Below are positions 1-8,767 of a DNA stretch of 64,000 bases, in pieces. The DNA comes from Anthocerotibacter panamensis C109. GTDB taxonomy: Bacteria; Cyanobacteriota; Cyanobacteriia; Gloeobacterales; Anthocerotibacteraceae. Within the stretch, counting starts at the first letter, position 1. Each line of letters begins with the position of its first letter. The stretch is from contig NZ_CP062698.1 of NCBI RefSeq assembly GCF_018389385.1, forward strand, positions 3,227,501-3,291,500. The letters run 5' to 3'. Position numbers and translations under genes: made by a program. The notes beneath the pieces are model-generated. The model saw only the letters and a program-made list of their open reading frames with translations, was not told where the DNA came from and did not search any database.

Positions 1-72
1 ACGGCAGATAAACCTTCACCCTCAGCAGACGTTCTAACACAATCCTCCCGCAGAATCATGAAAATTTAAAAA

Positions 73-297
73 ATGCAATCTACTTTATCCGACGAGAGCC
101 TATCCTCCGACAAAACGGGGAAGCGCAGTGATTTGCTCGGGAGCATCTCATCTTTATCTCAGGGGGTGACAAGCCGCCAGGAATTAAGCTTAGAGAGAGC
201 TTTAACGATTGTCTCTAAAAATATAAATGAGCCTACAGTGTTATCTCTTGACGATTATCACAGAGATCTTACAGATTTCTACCCCTTTCATAAGTAA
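73..297 (+). CDS. hypothetical small protein, doubtful
   Basis: An open frame of 74 codons rich in Ser, Leu and Asp, with no signal peptide, membrane segment or motif I recognise. There is no convincing Shine-Dalgarno sequence before the ATG; the upstream bases are an A-rich run. It lies next to a degenerate gene remnant on the opposite strand, so it may be a chance frame or the end of something disrupted. I assign no function. Confidence 0.25.
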   Translation: MQSTLSDESLSSDKTGKRSDLLGSISSLSQGVTSRQELSLERALTIVSKNINEPTVLSLDDYHRDLTDFYPFHK

Positions 298-330
298 GTG
301 GAAAGGAGTGTATCTGCGAGGAGGGGTTAT

Positions 331-600
331 GGGCCTTAACACTTGGGTGGCGTTGCCCAGATTGTTACCCGAAATCGTGACATCCGTTCCGACCTGAGCA
401 TTGAAACTGCTCACATTGGTGTCGATGGTACAGTTGGCAAGGGATTCACCACCAGCGTCCCAGTCAAGGTGTCGTCAGACACTCCTGCCGCTTGCAACAG
501 CACTGTGAAGTAGCTGGAATCGGATTGGGATTGAACGGGTAGGAACCCGCAGGCAAACCACTGGTGATGCTCTGAGTATCTAGTCCTGTGTAAGCAGGTG
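331..600 (-). pseudogene. frameshifted remnant of an IPT/TIG-domain surface protein
   Basis: Read leftward, three successive frames give pieces that fit together. One ends around 514 (GLPAGSYPFNPNPIP), the next runs to about 435 (SYFTVLLQAAGVSDDTLTG), and the third covers about 435-331 (VGTDVTISGNNLGNATQV). The last piece has the look of an IPT/TIG immunoglobulin-like fold, in which a VGT-VTI-G-N-GATQV pattern is typical. Two frameshifts are needed, at about 514 and 440, and the sequence after the TIG strand runs into unrelated residues. Proteins with such domains are normally secreted or surface exposed. The domain call rests on pattern recognition only, and the upstream boundary is uncertain. 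Confidence 0.45.
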
Positions 601-1053
601 GGAGGGCAAAACCGTCAACTGGGTTGCAACTCGGGAGGGCGCGACTGACCCAGCAACCGCTACCCAGTTGATCCACATCTGGAGCGAACGCAAGCAAAAA
701 TTTGAGGCAAGGCATATCCAGATCGCTTGGCATGTCCTGCGTGAAAAGGGCTGGCTTTCCGCTGTTGAGGGGTGAGTCGAGGAGGCATGGACCTGCGTCA
801 GTCATGTTCGACGATTTGGGGCGATGGTGCAGAAGCTATCGTAAATATTTTGTGACCTTAAAGCGGGGTCCAGGGTTTTCCAGAGCAAGGGCGCGCACCG
901 GTCATCGGTTCAGAGTGTTACTGCGACAGGGGTGCGACCCAAGTTAGCCCTGCTCAATCCCCCTGCAACCCCGAGTAGAGGGCTCGCGCAGCAAATTCGG
1001 GAAGTGCGTTACAATTTGAAAGGATTAATGTGTTTTTCAGGCAGGAGGCTACT
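601..1053. other. stretch without a supported gene, upstream of fusA
   Basis: Short open frames exist on both strands, but none has a ribosome binding site together with a recognisable product. The left part may be further decay of the TIG-type gene. The right part is presumably the leader and promoter region of fusA, but I see no clear -35/-10 pair. Confidence 0.5.
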
Positions 1054-3171
1054 GTGGCTCGCAAAGTTCCGTTGGAGCGCGTCCGTAATATTGGGATCGC
1101 AGCACATATTGATGCTGGAAAAACGACGACCACGGAGCGCATCCTGTTCTATTCCGGGATTGTCCATAAAATTGGTGAAGTCCACGACGGCAACGCGGTG
1201 ACCGACTGGATGGCCCAAGAGCGTGAGCGCGGAATCACGATCACTGCAGCCGCTATCAGCACCAAGTGGGCCAAGCGCGACCCCGAGAACTTGTCTCAGG
1301 CTCTAGCCGGTGCCCCCGAATATACGATCAACATTATTGACACTCCAGGGCACGTGGATTTCACTATCGAAGTGGAGCGCTCGATGCGCGTCCTGGATGG
1401 GGTTGTGGCCGTTTTTTGCTCCGTGGGCGGGGTGCAGCCTCAGTCCGAGACAGTTTGGCGGCAGGCTAACCGCTATAATGTCCCGCGCATTGCCTTTGTC
1501 AACAAGATGGACCGCTCGGGGGCCAACTTTTATCGCGTCTATGACCAGATTAAGACCCGTCTGCGGGCCAATCCCGTACCTATTCAACTACCCATTGGGG
1601 CCGAAGAGCACTTCAAGGGCGTCGTAGACTTGGTGACGATGCAGGGGCGGATTTATGCGGATGATATCGGCAAAATCATCAATATCGTCCCCATCCCCGA
1701 GGATATGGCGGAAGTGGCGGCGGAATATCGCGAAAAGCTGATCGATGCTGTGGCGGAGAGTGACGACGACCTCCTAGAGAAATACCTGGGCGGCGAAGAG
1801 TTGACCGAGGAAGAAATCATGCTGGGTCTGCGCAAAGGCACGATCTCCGGCAAGATTATGCCCATGATCTGCGGCTCCGCCTTTAAGAATAAGGGCGTGC
1901 AGATGCTCCTGGATGCCGTGGTGGACTACTTGCCCGCTCCGAATGACATTGCAGGGATCAAGGGTACCTTACTCTCCGGCGAAGAAATCGAGCGGCACGC
2001 CGATGACAGCGAGCCCATGTCAGCCCTAGCCTTCAAGCTGATGGCGGACAAGTTTGGGGACTTGACTTTTGTCCGCGTCTACTCGGGCGTCCTTGCCAAA
2101 GGTACCTATGTGCTCAACTCGACTAAGGGGAAAAAAGAGCGCATCTCGCGCCTTGTCATTCTCAAAGCCGATGACCGGCAAGAGGTAGATGAATTGCGAG
2201 CTGGGGATCTGGGAGCCGTATTGGGTCTCAAGGACACGTTTACGGGCGATACCCTCTGCGATGAGAACAGCCCGGTCGTCCTAGAGACGCTCTTCGTCCC
2301 CGAGCCGGTGATCTCGGTGGCGATTGAGCCCAAGACTAAAGTCGATATCGACAAGCTCTCCAAAGCGCTCAACTCCCTCTCCAAAGAAGACCCGACCTTC
2401 CGCGTCTTTATCGACCCGGAGACGAACCAGACGATCATCTCGGGGATGGGCGAGTTGCACCTAGAGATCCTGGTGGACCGCATGTTGCGTGAATTCAACG
2501 TCGAGGCGACCGTGGGCAATCCCCAAGTCGCCTACCGTGAGACCATCCGTAAGCCCGTCCAGGTCGAAGGCAAGTTCATCCGCCAATCTGGGGGCAAGGG
2601 CCAGTACGGTCACGTAGTCCTGACGATTGAGCCCCAGGAAGCAGGTTCAGGCTTTGTCTTCGTCAACAAGACGGTCGGGGGTTCTGTACCCAAAGAATAC
2701 ATCCCGGCGGTCGAGCAGGGCGTCAAAGAAGCCACCGAGGGCGGGGTCATCGCCGGATACCCGGTCATCGACCTGAAGGTGACGATCATCGATGGTTCCT
2801 TCCACGAAGTGGACTCCAACGAAATGGCCTTCAAAATCGCCGGTTCCATGGCGCTCAAGGATGGGGTCCATAAGGCCCAGCCTGTGATCTTAGAGCCGAT
2901 GATGAAGGTCGAGGTCGAAGTGCCCGAGGACTTTATCGGAGACGTAATTGGCGACCTCAACTCCCGCCGCGGCCAGATCGAGAGCATGAATTCCGACGCA
3001 GGGCTCTCCAAGGTCGCAACCAAAGTCCCGCTGTCTGGGATGTTCGGCTACGCCACGGACATCCGCTCCAAGACTCAGGGGCGCGGTCAGTTCACGATGG
3101 AGTTCAGCCACTACGAGGAAGTTCCCCGTAACATCGCCGAACAGATCATCGCCAAGAACAAAGCACACTAA
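1054..3171 (+). CDS. fusA: elongation factor G
   Basis: A 705-residue translational GTPase that catalyses ribosomal translocation and, with RRF, ribosome recycling in the cytoplasm. The G1 loop [13 protein letters not shown], the switch II motif DTPGH and the NKMD motif are intact, and domains II to V follow at normal length. I prefer the GTG at 1054: AGGAGG at 1043-1048 lies 5 bases before it and the product then begins [14 protein letters not shown], the usual cyanobacterial start. An in-frame GTG at 1030 would add 8 residues. A loop of about 17 residues ([17 protein letters not shown]) sits between switch I and DTPGH; this loop varies in EF-G proteins. The gene appears monocistronic, with no rps12/rps7/tuf neighbours and a hairpin terminator behind it. 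Confidence 0.97.
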   Translation: MARKVPLERVRNIGIAAHIDAGKTTTTERILFYSGIVHKIGEVHDGNAVTDWMAQERERGITITAAAISTKWAKRDPENLSQALAGAPEYTINIIDTPGHVDFTIEVERSMRVLDGVVAVFCSVGGVQPQSETVWRQANRYNVPRIAFVNKMDRSGANFYRVYDQIKTRLRANPVPIQLPIGAEEHFKGVVDLVTMQGRIYADDIGKIINIVPIPEDMAEVAAEYREKLIDAVAESDDDLLEKYLGGEELTEEEIMLGLRKGTISGKIMPMICGSAFKNKGVQMLLDAVVDYLPAPNDIAGIKGTLLSGEEIERHADDSEPMSALAFKLMADKFGDLTFVRVYSGVLAKGTYVLNSTKGKKERISRLVILKADDRQEVDELRAGDLGAVLGLKDTFTGDTLCDENSPVVLETLFVPEPVISVAIEPKTKVDIDKLSKALNSLSKEDPTFRVFIDPETNQTIISGMGELHLEILVDRMLREFNVEATVGNPQVAYRETIRKPVQVEGKFIRQSGGKGQYGHVVLTIEPQEAGSGFVFVNKTVGGSVPKEYIPAVEQGVKEATEGGVIAGYPVIDLKVTIIDGSFHEVDSNEMAFKIAGSMALKDGVHKAQPVILEPMMKVEVEVPEDFIGDVIGDLNSRRGQIESMNSDAGLSKVATKVPLSGMFGYATDIRSKTQGRGQFTMEFSHYEEVPRNIAEQIIAKNKAH

Positions 3172-3182
3172 CAGCTTGATAT

Positions 3183-3230
3183 AAAAAAGGCACCTCATGC
3201 TCGAAAGAGGGTGGGGTGCTTTGTTTTATT
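3183..3230 (+). terminator. terminator after fusA
   Basis: GCACCTC and GGGGTGC form a 7-bp stem with one G-T wobble around a 17-base loop, followed by a T-rich tail (TTTGTTTTATT). It lies just past the fusA stop, between fusA and the convergent fabG gene. Confidence 0.65.
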
Positions 3231-3291
3231 CAGGTTGGCTCACAGATTCGCGCGAGCCTGTCTAGGTCTCATGTCTTGATCCAGGCGGGGC

Positions 3292-4032
3292 TTACATAAT
3301 CAACCCACCATCGATCCCCAACACTTGCCCTGTGATAAAGGCTGCCGCTGGGTCCGCTACCAAAAAGCGGACTAGACCCGCCACTTCCTCCGGTGCTCCT
3401 AAGCGACCCAGGGGAACCATCGCCAGAATGGGCTCCAGTTTGAGGTCGTGGGTCATCTCCGTCGCAATGAAGCCCGGAGTCACGGCATTGACGGTAATTC
3501 CGCGGGGGGCGAGTTCGCGGGCAAGGGATTTGGTGAGGCCAAGGACTCCTGCTTTAGCAGCGCTGTAGTTGATCTGTCCGGCATTGCCCATCACGCCGCT
3601 GACTGAGGAGATATTCACAATCCGTCCTGCACGCTGTTTGAGCATGATCTTGCTCGCCTGACGACAACACCAAAACACCCCGCTCAGGTTGAGGTCGAGG
3701 ACCGAGCGCCAATCGTCGTCTTTCATGCGGATGGTGAGTCCGTCGCGGGTGATGCCTGCGTTGTTGACTAGGACGTCCAACCGTCCCCATTGGGCGATGG
3801 TCTGGGTAAACAGCTTCTCCACTTGCGCCGGGTCAGCCACATCTGCCTGAAGTGCGAGCGCATCCCCCTTGCCCTCGGCTTGGATCTGTGCGACAACTTC
3901 CTCGGCTTTTTGCGCGGAGTGGCTGTAGTTGATGACGACTTTTGCCCCGTGGTGGGCTAGTTCCAGGGCAATAGCCCGTCCAATGCCCCGCGAACTACCG
4001 GTGACAAGTGCAACTTTATCGGCCAATAACAT
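3292..4032 (-). CDS. fabG: 3-oxoacyl-ACP reductase (short-chain dehydrogenase)
   Basis: A 246-residue NADPH-dependent reductase that reduces 3-oxoacyl-ACP to (R)-3-hydroxyacyl-ACP in type II fatty acid synthesis. The cofactor loop TGSSRGIG is at residues 11-18, NNAG at 90-93, and the catalytic set is Ser143, Tyr156 and Lys160 within NISSVSG...NYSAAKAG. The C-terminus ends ITGQVLGIDGGLIM, typical of FabG. It starts 17 bp after the FemAB-like gene, so the two are probably co-transcribed. Many SDR proteins resemble FabG, but the full motif set and length favour the housekeeping enzyme. Confidence 0.9.
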   Translation of the reverse strand: MLLADKVALVTGSSRGIGRAIALELAHHGAKVVINYSHSAQKAEEVVAQIQAEGKGDALALQADVADPAQVEKLFTQTIAQWGRLDVLVNNAGITRDGLTIRMKDDDWRSVLDLNLSGVFWCCRQASKIMLKQRAGRIVNISSVSGVMGNAGQINYSAAKAGVLGLTKSLARELAPRGITVNAVTPGFIATEMTHDLKLEPILAMVPLGRLGAPEEVAGLVRFLVADPAAAFITGQVLGIDGGLIM

Positions 4033-4049
4033 AGAACCTCACTTGAAAA

Positions 4050-5234
4050 TCAGCCCTGTTCACCGCCTGCTCCAGATTCTTCCTCGTTGTCCTTGAGGGG
4101 AGCCCGAGTGTTGAGTTCCTCGATTTCCGTCTGGTGGTAGGCATTAGCCTTGGGCAGATGGTCTTCTAGGATGGGTCGGAGCACCGGATGGTAGATGCGG
4201 TGCAGGCTGTAGGTAGGGGTGGCGGGGAAGCCCCGGCGCATTTTGAAGGTCCCCCCGGCTCCTGGATCAAAGCGTTGCACTCCCTGCCCGATGGCATATT
4301 CCACCGGCTCGTAGTAGCAGGCGCTGAAGTGCAGGAACTTGACTTCCTGGGTACACCCCCAATAGCGCCCAAACATGGTATCACCCTTGCGCACGCAGAA
4401 GGACATCCCCAAACTCTGGCCTTCGTACTCGGCACTAATGAAGACTGTGTGCTGTGCAAACCCCTCCTCAATCATCCGAAAGAAGTTGCGGTTCAGGTAT
4501 TTGCTCCAGTTCATGAACTTGGCACAGGTATCTGCATAAAGCTCGTACATAAAGCTGTACATTCCGGGTGGAATGCTACTCCCGGTGTAGACGTTGAAGT
4601 CAATGCCATTTTGGGCGAGGGCTTTGCGCTCTTTGCGGATATTGCGCCGCTGCGAGCTTTTGAAGCGCTCCATAAAACTATCGAAGTCCCGGTAGCCCTC
4701 ATTCTGCCACTGATAGTTGTGCCCCATACGTGGGAGGAAGCCCCGCGCCTCTAAGTGCCTCTGAAAATCAGGAGCGGGGTAGAGAACATTCCAGAGCGCG
4801 ATTTTTTGCTTGTGGCACCATTGGTCAATGGTTTCGAGCATGGCATCCAAAAGCTGCTCGGGGTCTTCCTGCGGGTCCAACAAAAAGCGGTAGCCGGTAG
4901 CGGGGGTGAAGGGGACCATAGCGAGGAGTTTGGGATAGTAGTGCACCCCGAGGCGGTTAGCCAAATCAGCCCAGGATTGGTCAAAGACAAACTCGCCATA
5001 ACTATGGCTCTTGAGATAGAGCGGGGCTGCTCCCACCAATTGTTTCTCCCGCCAAACCAACAGATGCTGCGGTCGCCAACCTTCCCGAGGCACCGCGCAC
5101 TCCGCTTTCTCCAAAGCCGCGAGCCAAGTCCATTCCAGGAAGGGGGAGGTCTCAGGGGTGATTAGGTTCTCCCACTGCGACGGGGAGATACTGGGGAAGT
5201 GGTTATTCCACTCGAAGCGGTAGGACGTTCCCAT
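4050..5234 (-). CDS. FemAB-like / GNAT-fold acyltransferase of the PF04339 type
   Basis: A 394-residue protein with the composition and motifs of the 'peptidogalycan biosynthesis/recognition' family: an N-terminal SPFLEW, a central FKSSQRRNIRKERK stretch and a C-terminal FDPGAGGTFKMRRGF block. Families with two GNAT folds of this kind transfer an acyl or aminoacyl group, but the substrate of this cyanobacterial branch is not known to me. There is no signal peptide or membrane segment, so it is probably cytoplasmic. It sits 71 bp behind the flavodiiron gene and 17 bp before fabG on the same strand. The acidic tail (DNEEESGAGGEQG) is probably disordered. Confidence 0.75.
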   Translation of the reverse strand: MGTSYRFEWNNHFPSISPSQWENLITPETSPFLEWTWLAALEKAECAVPREGWRPQHLLVWREKQLVGAAPLYLKSHSYGEFVFDQSWADLANRLGVHYYPKLLAMVPFTPATGYRFLLDPQEDPEQLLDAMLETIDQWCHKQKIALWNVLYPAPDFQRHLEARGFLPRMGHNYQWQNEGYRDFDSFMERFKSSQRRNIRKERKALAQNGIDFNVYTGSSIPPGMYSFMYELYADTCAKFMNWSKYLNRNFFRMIEEGFAQHTVFISAEYEGQSLGMSFCVRKGDTMFGRYWGCTQEVKFLHFSACYYEPVEYAIGQGVQRFDPGAGGTFKMRRGFPATPTYSLHRIYHPVLRPILEDHLPKANAYHQTEIEELNTRAPLKDNEEESGAGGEQG

Positions 5235-5305
5235 GGGCAGCTTGGTGAAGGTTCTTTCCCAGGATAGGCGCAGTACGCAGCCTCAGCAGCAATCCCCGCA
5301 ACGGC

Positions 5306-7093
5306 CTAATAAAAGGTACCGGATTTGCGGTGGTGAACGGCTGTTTTACCGGCGGGTTGGAGAACTTTTCCAGTTTCACAGAGACAGTAGACCAGCCAAT
5401 GGTCATTGCAGTCCATCCGGCTCTCGACCCGACACTCAAGATAAGCCATCGCGTCCGTAAGAATGGGAGCCCCATTCTCAGCGTCACGGATTCCGACTCC
5501 GGCAAAACGGTCTTCTCCAGGGGCGAAGGGCTGGAGGAAGTGGCGCATCAGAGGGAGTTGTTTGCCTTCTTCCAGGACATTGAGCACAAACGTATCCCCC
5601 CGGCGCAGGAGTGACTCTATAGCCCGGTCTTTGGCGACCGCTACGGTCAAGCCCGGTGGTGAAAAAGTGGCTTGGGAGACCCAGGAAGCGACCATCGCTC
5701 CTTGCACTGCTCCCCGGCGGGCAGTCACCACATAGATCCCCCCGACCAGACGCCCGAGGGCTTGTTCGGTACGGGTGGCGCGCGAACGGGTACGGCGGGG
5801 TTGGCGGGCTTTACGGATGGCTTGGGCGAAGTCGGTACCCGCCTCTTCTCCTTGTTGCAGCGTGGCTTCGGTGGGCTTGAATTTGACGCGGATGGTCGGG
5901 AAGCCAAAACTAAACCCGGCATCGCGCAGTTTCCCTTCAATCAGGTCGATGGCTTCTCCGCTCCAGCCAAAGGAGCCGAATACCCCGCACAGTTGTGTTT
6001 TTTGGGCGGTGGCGAGGATGACGCCGAGGGCAGTCTGGATCGGGGTCGGGGCATGACCGGAGATCGTGGGGGAGCCGATGATAAATCCTGCTGCCTGCTC
6101 GATGGCTTTTTGTACGGCAGTCGGGTCCACCTGTTCTACATCCAGCATTTCGACTGCGACGCCGCTCTTGGTCAGCCCGCGCGCGATAGCCTGAGCAAGG
6201 GCTGTCGTACTTCCGTAAGCGCTGGCATAGATGAGGACGACTTGTTCGCTCAGCTCCAGTTGTTTTTCGGACCAACGGTGGTAAGCATTGAGAACTTCAC
6301 GGCGGTGGTAGCGAAAGAGTGGTCCGTGGCTGGGGGCATAGATTTTGATTTCCAGAGGCTCGATACGCTTGAGGGCGCTCAGGATTTGGCGGGCGTGGGG
6401 GGCGAGGGCACAGTCGTAGTAGTGTGCGATGTCGTCGTGAATGAGGTCCAGATCATCATCAAAGATGCTGTAGCTACAGTAGTGGGTGCTGACGATTTTC
6501 CCGCTATAGAGAATCTTGCGGATCGGCTGGTAGACGAACATATGGTCAAGCCAACGGGCATTGGGGGCCATGATAAAGTGCAGCACAGTCTCGCCCCCGC
6601 CGAGTTCCATCGTGTCGCCGCCCTCTACGATGTCGATGGGAAGCGGGGTATCACAGAGATCCCCCAAAAATTTGGCACCCATTTTAGAGCAGACGATCCG
6701 CGCCTGGGGATAGTGGCTGAGCAGGAGTTGGAGGCTCGTGAGATAGTCGGGTTCGACGTGGGTGAGGACGATATAGTCTAGCTGTTGGGAGGGGTTCTGG
6801 AGGTTGGGGACCATGCCCAACTGGCGCTGGAGGACGGTGATCAGTTCCTGGAGGTATTGCTGTTGATGGGGGGATGCCGTTTCTTCTTCGGGCTGGGGGT
6901 CGGCGGGTAGGTCAATGAGGACGTTTTTCTCGCCTAAGATCAAGTAGGAATTGTAGGTGGTGCCGTGACCTCGACTATATTCAAGGTCAAACTTCGTCTG
7001 GCTCCAGTCTTGCGCTCTGAGGGCGAGGGCGTTGGGGGCGATGCCTGCTACCTGGATGCTTTGTTGTCCGGGCTGCGTGGTGAGCAGTGTCAT
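5306..7093 (-). CDS. class-C flavodiiron protein with flavin reductase domain (Flv1/Flv2-type site)
   Basis: About 595 residues in three parts: a metallo-beta-lactamase-like domain (to about 260), a flavodoxin domain (VLIYASAYGSTTALA, FGSFGWSG) and a C-terminal flavin reductase domain typical of cyanobacteria. Such proteins reduce O2 to water with electrons from photosystem I, often as Flv1/Flv3 or Flv2/Flv4 pairs. The diiron ligands are only partly kept. HVEPDY replaces HxExDH, Arg stands where the LHWPD-type His is expected, Lys replaces the next Asp (LYSGKIVSTH), and the His of PSHGP remains. This points to the non-canonical Flv1/Flv2 class. The start at 7093 follows GGAGGGAGAT; an in-frame ATG at 7363 is unlikely. 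Confidence 0.88.
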   Translation of the reverse strand: MTLLTTQPGQQSIQVAGIAPNALALRAQDWSQTKFDLEYSRGHGTTYNSYLILGEKNVLIDLPADPQPEEETASPHQQQYLQELITVLQRQLGMVPNLQNPSQQLDYIVLTHVEPDYLTSLQLLLSHYPQARIVCSKMGAKFLGDLCDTPLPIDIVEGGDTMELGGGETVLHFIMAPNARWLDHMFVYQPIRKILYSGKIVSTHYCSYSIFDDDLDLIHDDIAHYYDCALAPHARQILSALKRIEPLEIKIYAPSHGPLFRYHRREVLNAYHRWSEKQLELSEQVVLIYASAYGSTTALAQAIARGLTKSGVAVEMLDVEQVDPTAVQKAIEQAAGFIIGSPTISGHAPTPIQTALGVILATAQKTQLCGVFGSFGWSGEAIDLIEGKLRDAGFSFGFPTIRVKFKPTEATLQQGEEAGTDFAQAIRKARQPRRTRSRATRTEQALGRLVGGIYVVTARRGAVQGAMVASWVSQATFSPPGLTVAVAKDRAIESLLRRGDTFVLNVLEEGKQLPLMRHFLQPFAPGEDRFAGVGIRDAENGAPILTDAMAYLECRVESRMDCNDHWLVYCLCETGKVLQPAGKTAVHHRKSGTFY

Positions 7094-7383
7094 ATCTCCC
7101 TCCTGGTGGGAACGGTTACCGGGGGATACTCTCAGCCTACCGCAAATTCTTCTGTGGGATAGAGGTCTTCTACCTATGTTGATCCTCAGTTTTGTTGGGG
7201 TTTGGGGGCGTGTCTGGGGTGAGAAATGGTTGGTGGACAAGCCCCAAAGTGTGCTCTGGGCCTGGAATTTGGGGACACTTGAGGACGGTATTGTGAAGTC
7301 CATGTGCGCTATGTTAGACCCTATAGAGCGAAGGGCATTCTTGAGAGAGATACAGTCCGGCATGAACTTAAGGAGATTGACGA

Positions 7384-7920
7384 ATGTCTCGGATTTCGCA
7401 CATGGGTAAGCGCTCCAATGTGGGCTTTACTCTCATTGAATTGTTGGTCGTCGTGGTCATCATCGGTATCCTCGCGGCAGTCGCTCTGCCTAACCTGATC
7501 GGTCAAACGGACAAAGCTCGCACCACAGAAGCAACGGCTACCCTGTCTGGTATCAACACCGGACAAGAAGCCTACTTCTTTGAGAATAAGAGCTACACAA
7601 CGATTTCTGACATTACTAATCTTCCCAACACATTCAATGCACAGACCGCTACAAGCAGGTCCTTACCCAACGGTCTGACAATAGCAGCAGGGACCACGGT
7701 AACCGATGGCTCGTTCCAACAGGTCTTGGGTGTCCGAACGGATGAGCCCGGTCTAACCAGCCGCTGGGCTTTCGCTACAGTAGCAGCCACTAGTGGGGGA
7801 GCACCAAGTTGGTCAGCAGGAGCTGATGGTTTAACGAATGCTAACACGGCGAACTTGGCTGCTTACATGGTGAAGGGCATCAACGGTGCCTTCATAGACT
7901 CTGACAGCACGGCGAACTAG
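7384..7920 (+). CDS. type IV pilin-like protein (first of a tandem pair)
   Basis: A 178-residue prepilin. A short basic leader ends in Gly, and GFTLIELLVVVVIIGILAAV is the classic class III signal: PilD would cut after Gly and methylate the new Phe, and the Glu at +5 is present. The hydrophobic helix is followed by a globular domain with repeated Thr and Ser. No cysteine pair is seen at the C-terminus, as in the short cyanobacterial pilins. AAGGAG lies 8 bases before the ATG. The neighbour at 8098 is a paralogue with the same ending (VKGINGAFIDSDST). A strong terminator follows. Its role is pilus fibre or minor pilin; which one cannot be told from sequence. Confidence 0.88.
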   Translation: MSRISHMGKRSNVGFTLIELLVVVVIIGILAAVALPNLIGQTDKARTTEATATLSGINTGQEAYFFENKSYTTISDITNLPNTFNAQTATSRSLPNGLTIAAGTTVTDGSFQQVLGVRTDEPGLTSRWAFATVAATSGGAPSWSAGADGLTNANTANLAAYMVKGINGAFIDSDSTAN

Positions 7921-7938
7921 GTTCTACAAAAACAAACG

Positions 7939-7975
7939 AAAAAGCTGTAAGCCATTTAAGGCTTACAGCTTTTTT
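7939..7975 (+). terminator. strong terminator after first pilin gene
   Basis: A 15-bp perfect stem if the flanking A and T runs are counted (AAAAAGCTGTAAGCC / GGCTTACAGCTTTTT) with a 6-base loop, followed by T. It separates the two pilin genes transcriptionally. Confidence 0.9.
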
Positions 7976-7991
7976 GACGCTAAAGAAGAAG

Positions 7992-8022
7992 TGTCATAGT
8001 CATTTTTGTATGACAGTTTTTG
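7992..8022 (+). terminator. second hairpin between the pilin genes
   Basis: TGTCATA at 7992-7998 and TATGACA at 8009-8015 are a perfect inverted repeat, followed by GTTTTT. It could be a back-up terminator or an operator for the second pilin gene, which begins about 80 bases later. Confidence 0.4.
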
Positions 8023-8097
8023 GTAAATGCATGATGACTTAGGGATGCTAGGCGGGAATGATAATTATAGATAATTTGCTTGATGGAGAACCCCCAG

Positions 8098-8604
8098 ATG
8101 AAAGCTCAGAAACTAGCCAAGAGTAACCAAGGCTTTACGCTCATCGAACTGCTCGTAGTTGTTGTGATAATCGGCATTCTAGCTGCTGTCGCTCTACCTA
8201 ATCTGATTGGTCAGACGGACAAAGCTCGCTCCACTGAGGCGACCTCTATTCTATCAGGAGTTAATACGGGGCAAGAAGCTTTTTTTCTAGAAAACAAAAC
8301 CTATACGACAATAGGTGCTATCACCGTACCGCCTGGGTTTGATGCTTCAACGGCTACTAGCCGCTCCTTGCCTAATGGGTTAAATCTTAGCACTATTGGT
8401 CCAGCCACTACATTTCAACAAGTTTTAGGCGTTAAGACTGACGAAGTAGGTGCAGTTTCTCGTTGGGATTTTGCAACAGTGGGCGGCACCGTCTGGACAG
8501 CAGCAGCAGATGGAATCTTAGCCAATAACACAGCTAATTTAGCAGCGTACCTTGTCAAAGGGATCAATGGTGCTTTCATAGATTCAGATAGTACTGTAAA
8601 TTGA
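8098..8604 (+). CDS. type IV pilin-like protein (second of the pair)
   Basis: A 168-residue prepilin with leader MKAQKLAKSNQG and then FTLIELLVVVVIIGILAAV, so the PilD cleavage and methylation site is intact. It is a close paralogue of the preceding pilin through most of its length, including NLIGQTDKAR, the GQEA segment and the C-terminal VKGINGAFIDSDSTVN, with a shorter central loop. I prefer the ATG at 8098, with GGAG 9 bases upstream; ATG 8083 is also in frame. Codon use is more AT-rich than in the first copy, matching the AT-rich DNA that begins here. It is separated from copy one by two hairpins, so it is probably expressed independently. Confidence 0.85.
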   Translation: MKAQKLAKSNQGFTLIELLVVVVIIGILAAVALPNLIGQTDKARSTEATSILSGVNTGQEAFFLENKTYTTIGAITVPPGFDASTATSRSLPNGLNLSTIGPATTFQQVLGVKTDEVGAVSRWDFATVGGTVWTAAADGILANNTANLAAYLVKGINGAFIDSDSTVN

Positions 8605-8639
8605 TCCTGTGCTCTGCAACTAAAATTCCTGTAAATACT

Positions 8640-8675
8640 GGCTCTCTAGAAGTAGAGGGCTTAGGGTTTTATTAG
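8640..8675 (+). terminator. possible terminator after second pilin gene
   Basis: CTCTCTA and TAGAGGG form a 7-bp stem (one G-T pair) with a 4-base loop, followed by a moderately T-rich stretch (GGGTTTTATT). It is weaker than the hairpin behind the first pilin gene. Confidence 0.35.
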
Positions 8676-8767
8676 GTAAATTTATGGAAAAGCCCGTTGT
8701 ACGATTGTGTCAACTGAAATTTTTCCTATGCAATAATTTTTTGCTTGACTGACGCTTGATCAGTATA

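Noticed and set aside
1270-1330. Extra loop in EF-G between switch I and DTPGH, considered as a notable insertion
   Set aside because: This loop is variable in length in EF-G proteins from many bacteria, so it is not informative alone.
5672-6781. A 369-codon open frame antisense to the flavodiiron gene
   Set aside because: The opposite strand encodes well-conserved flavodiiron and flavodoxin motifs through the same region.
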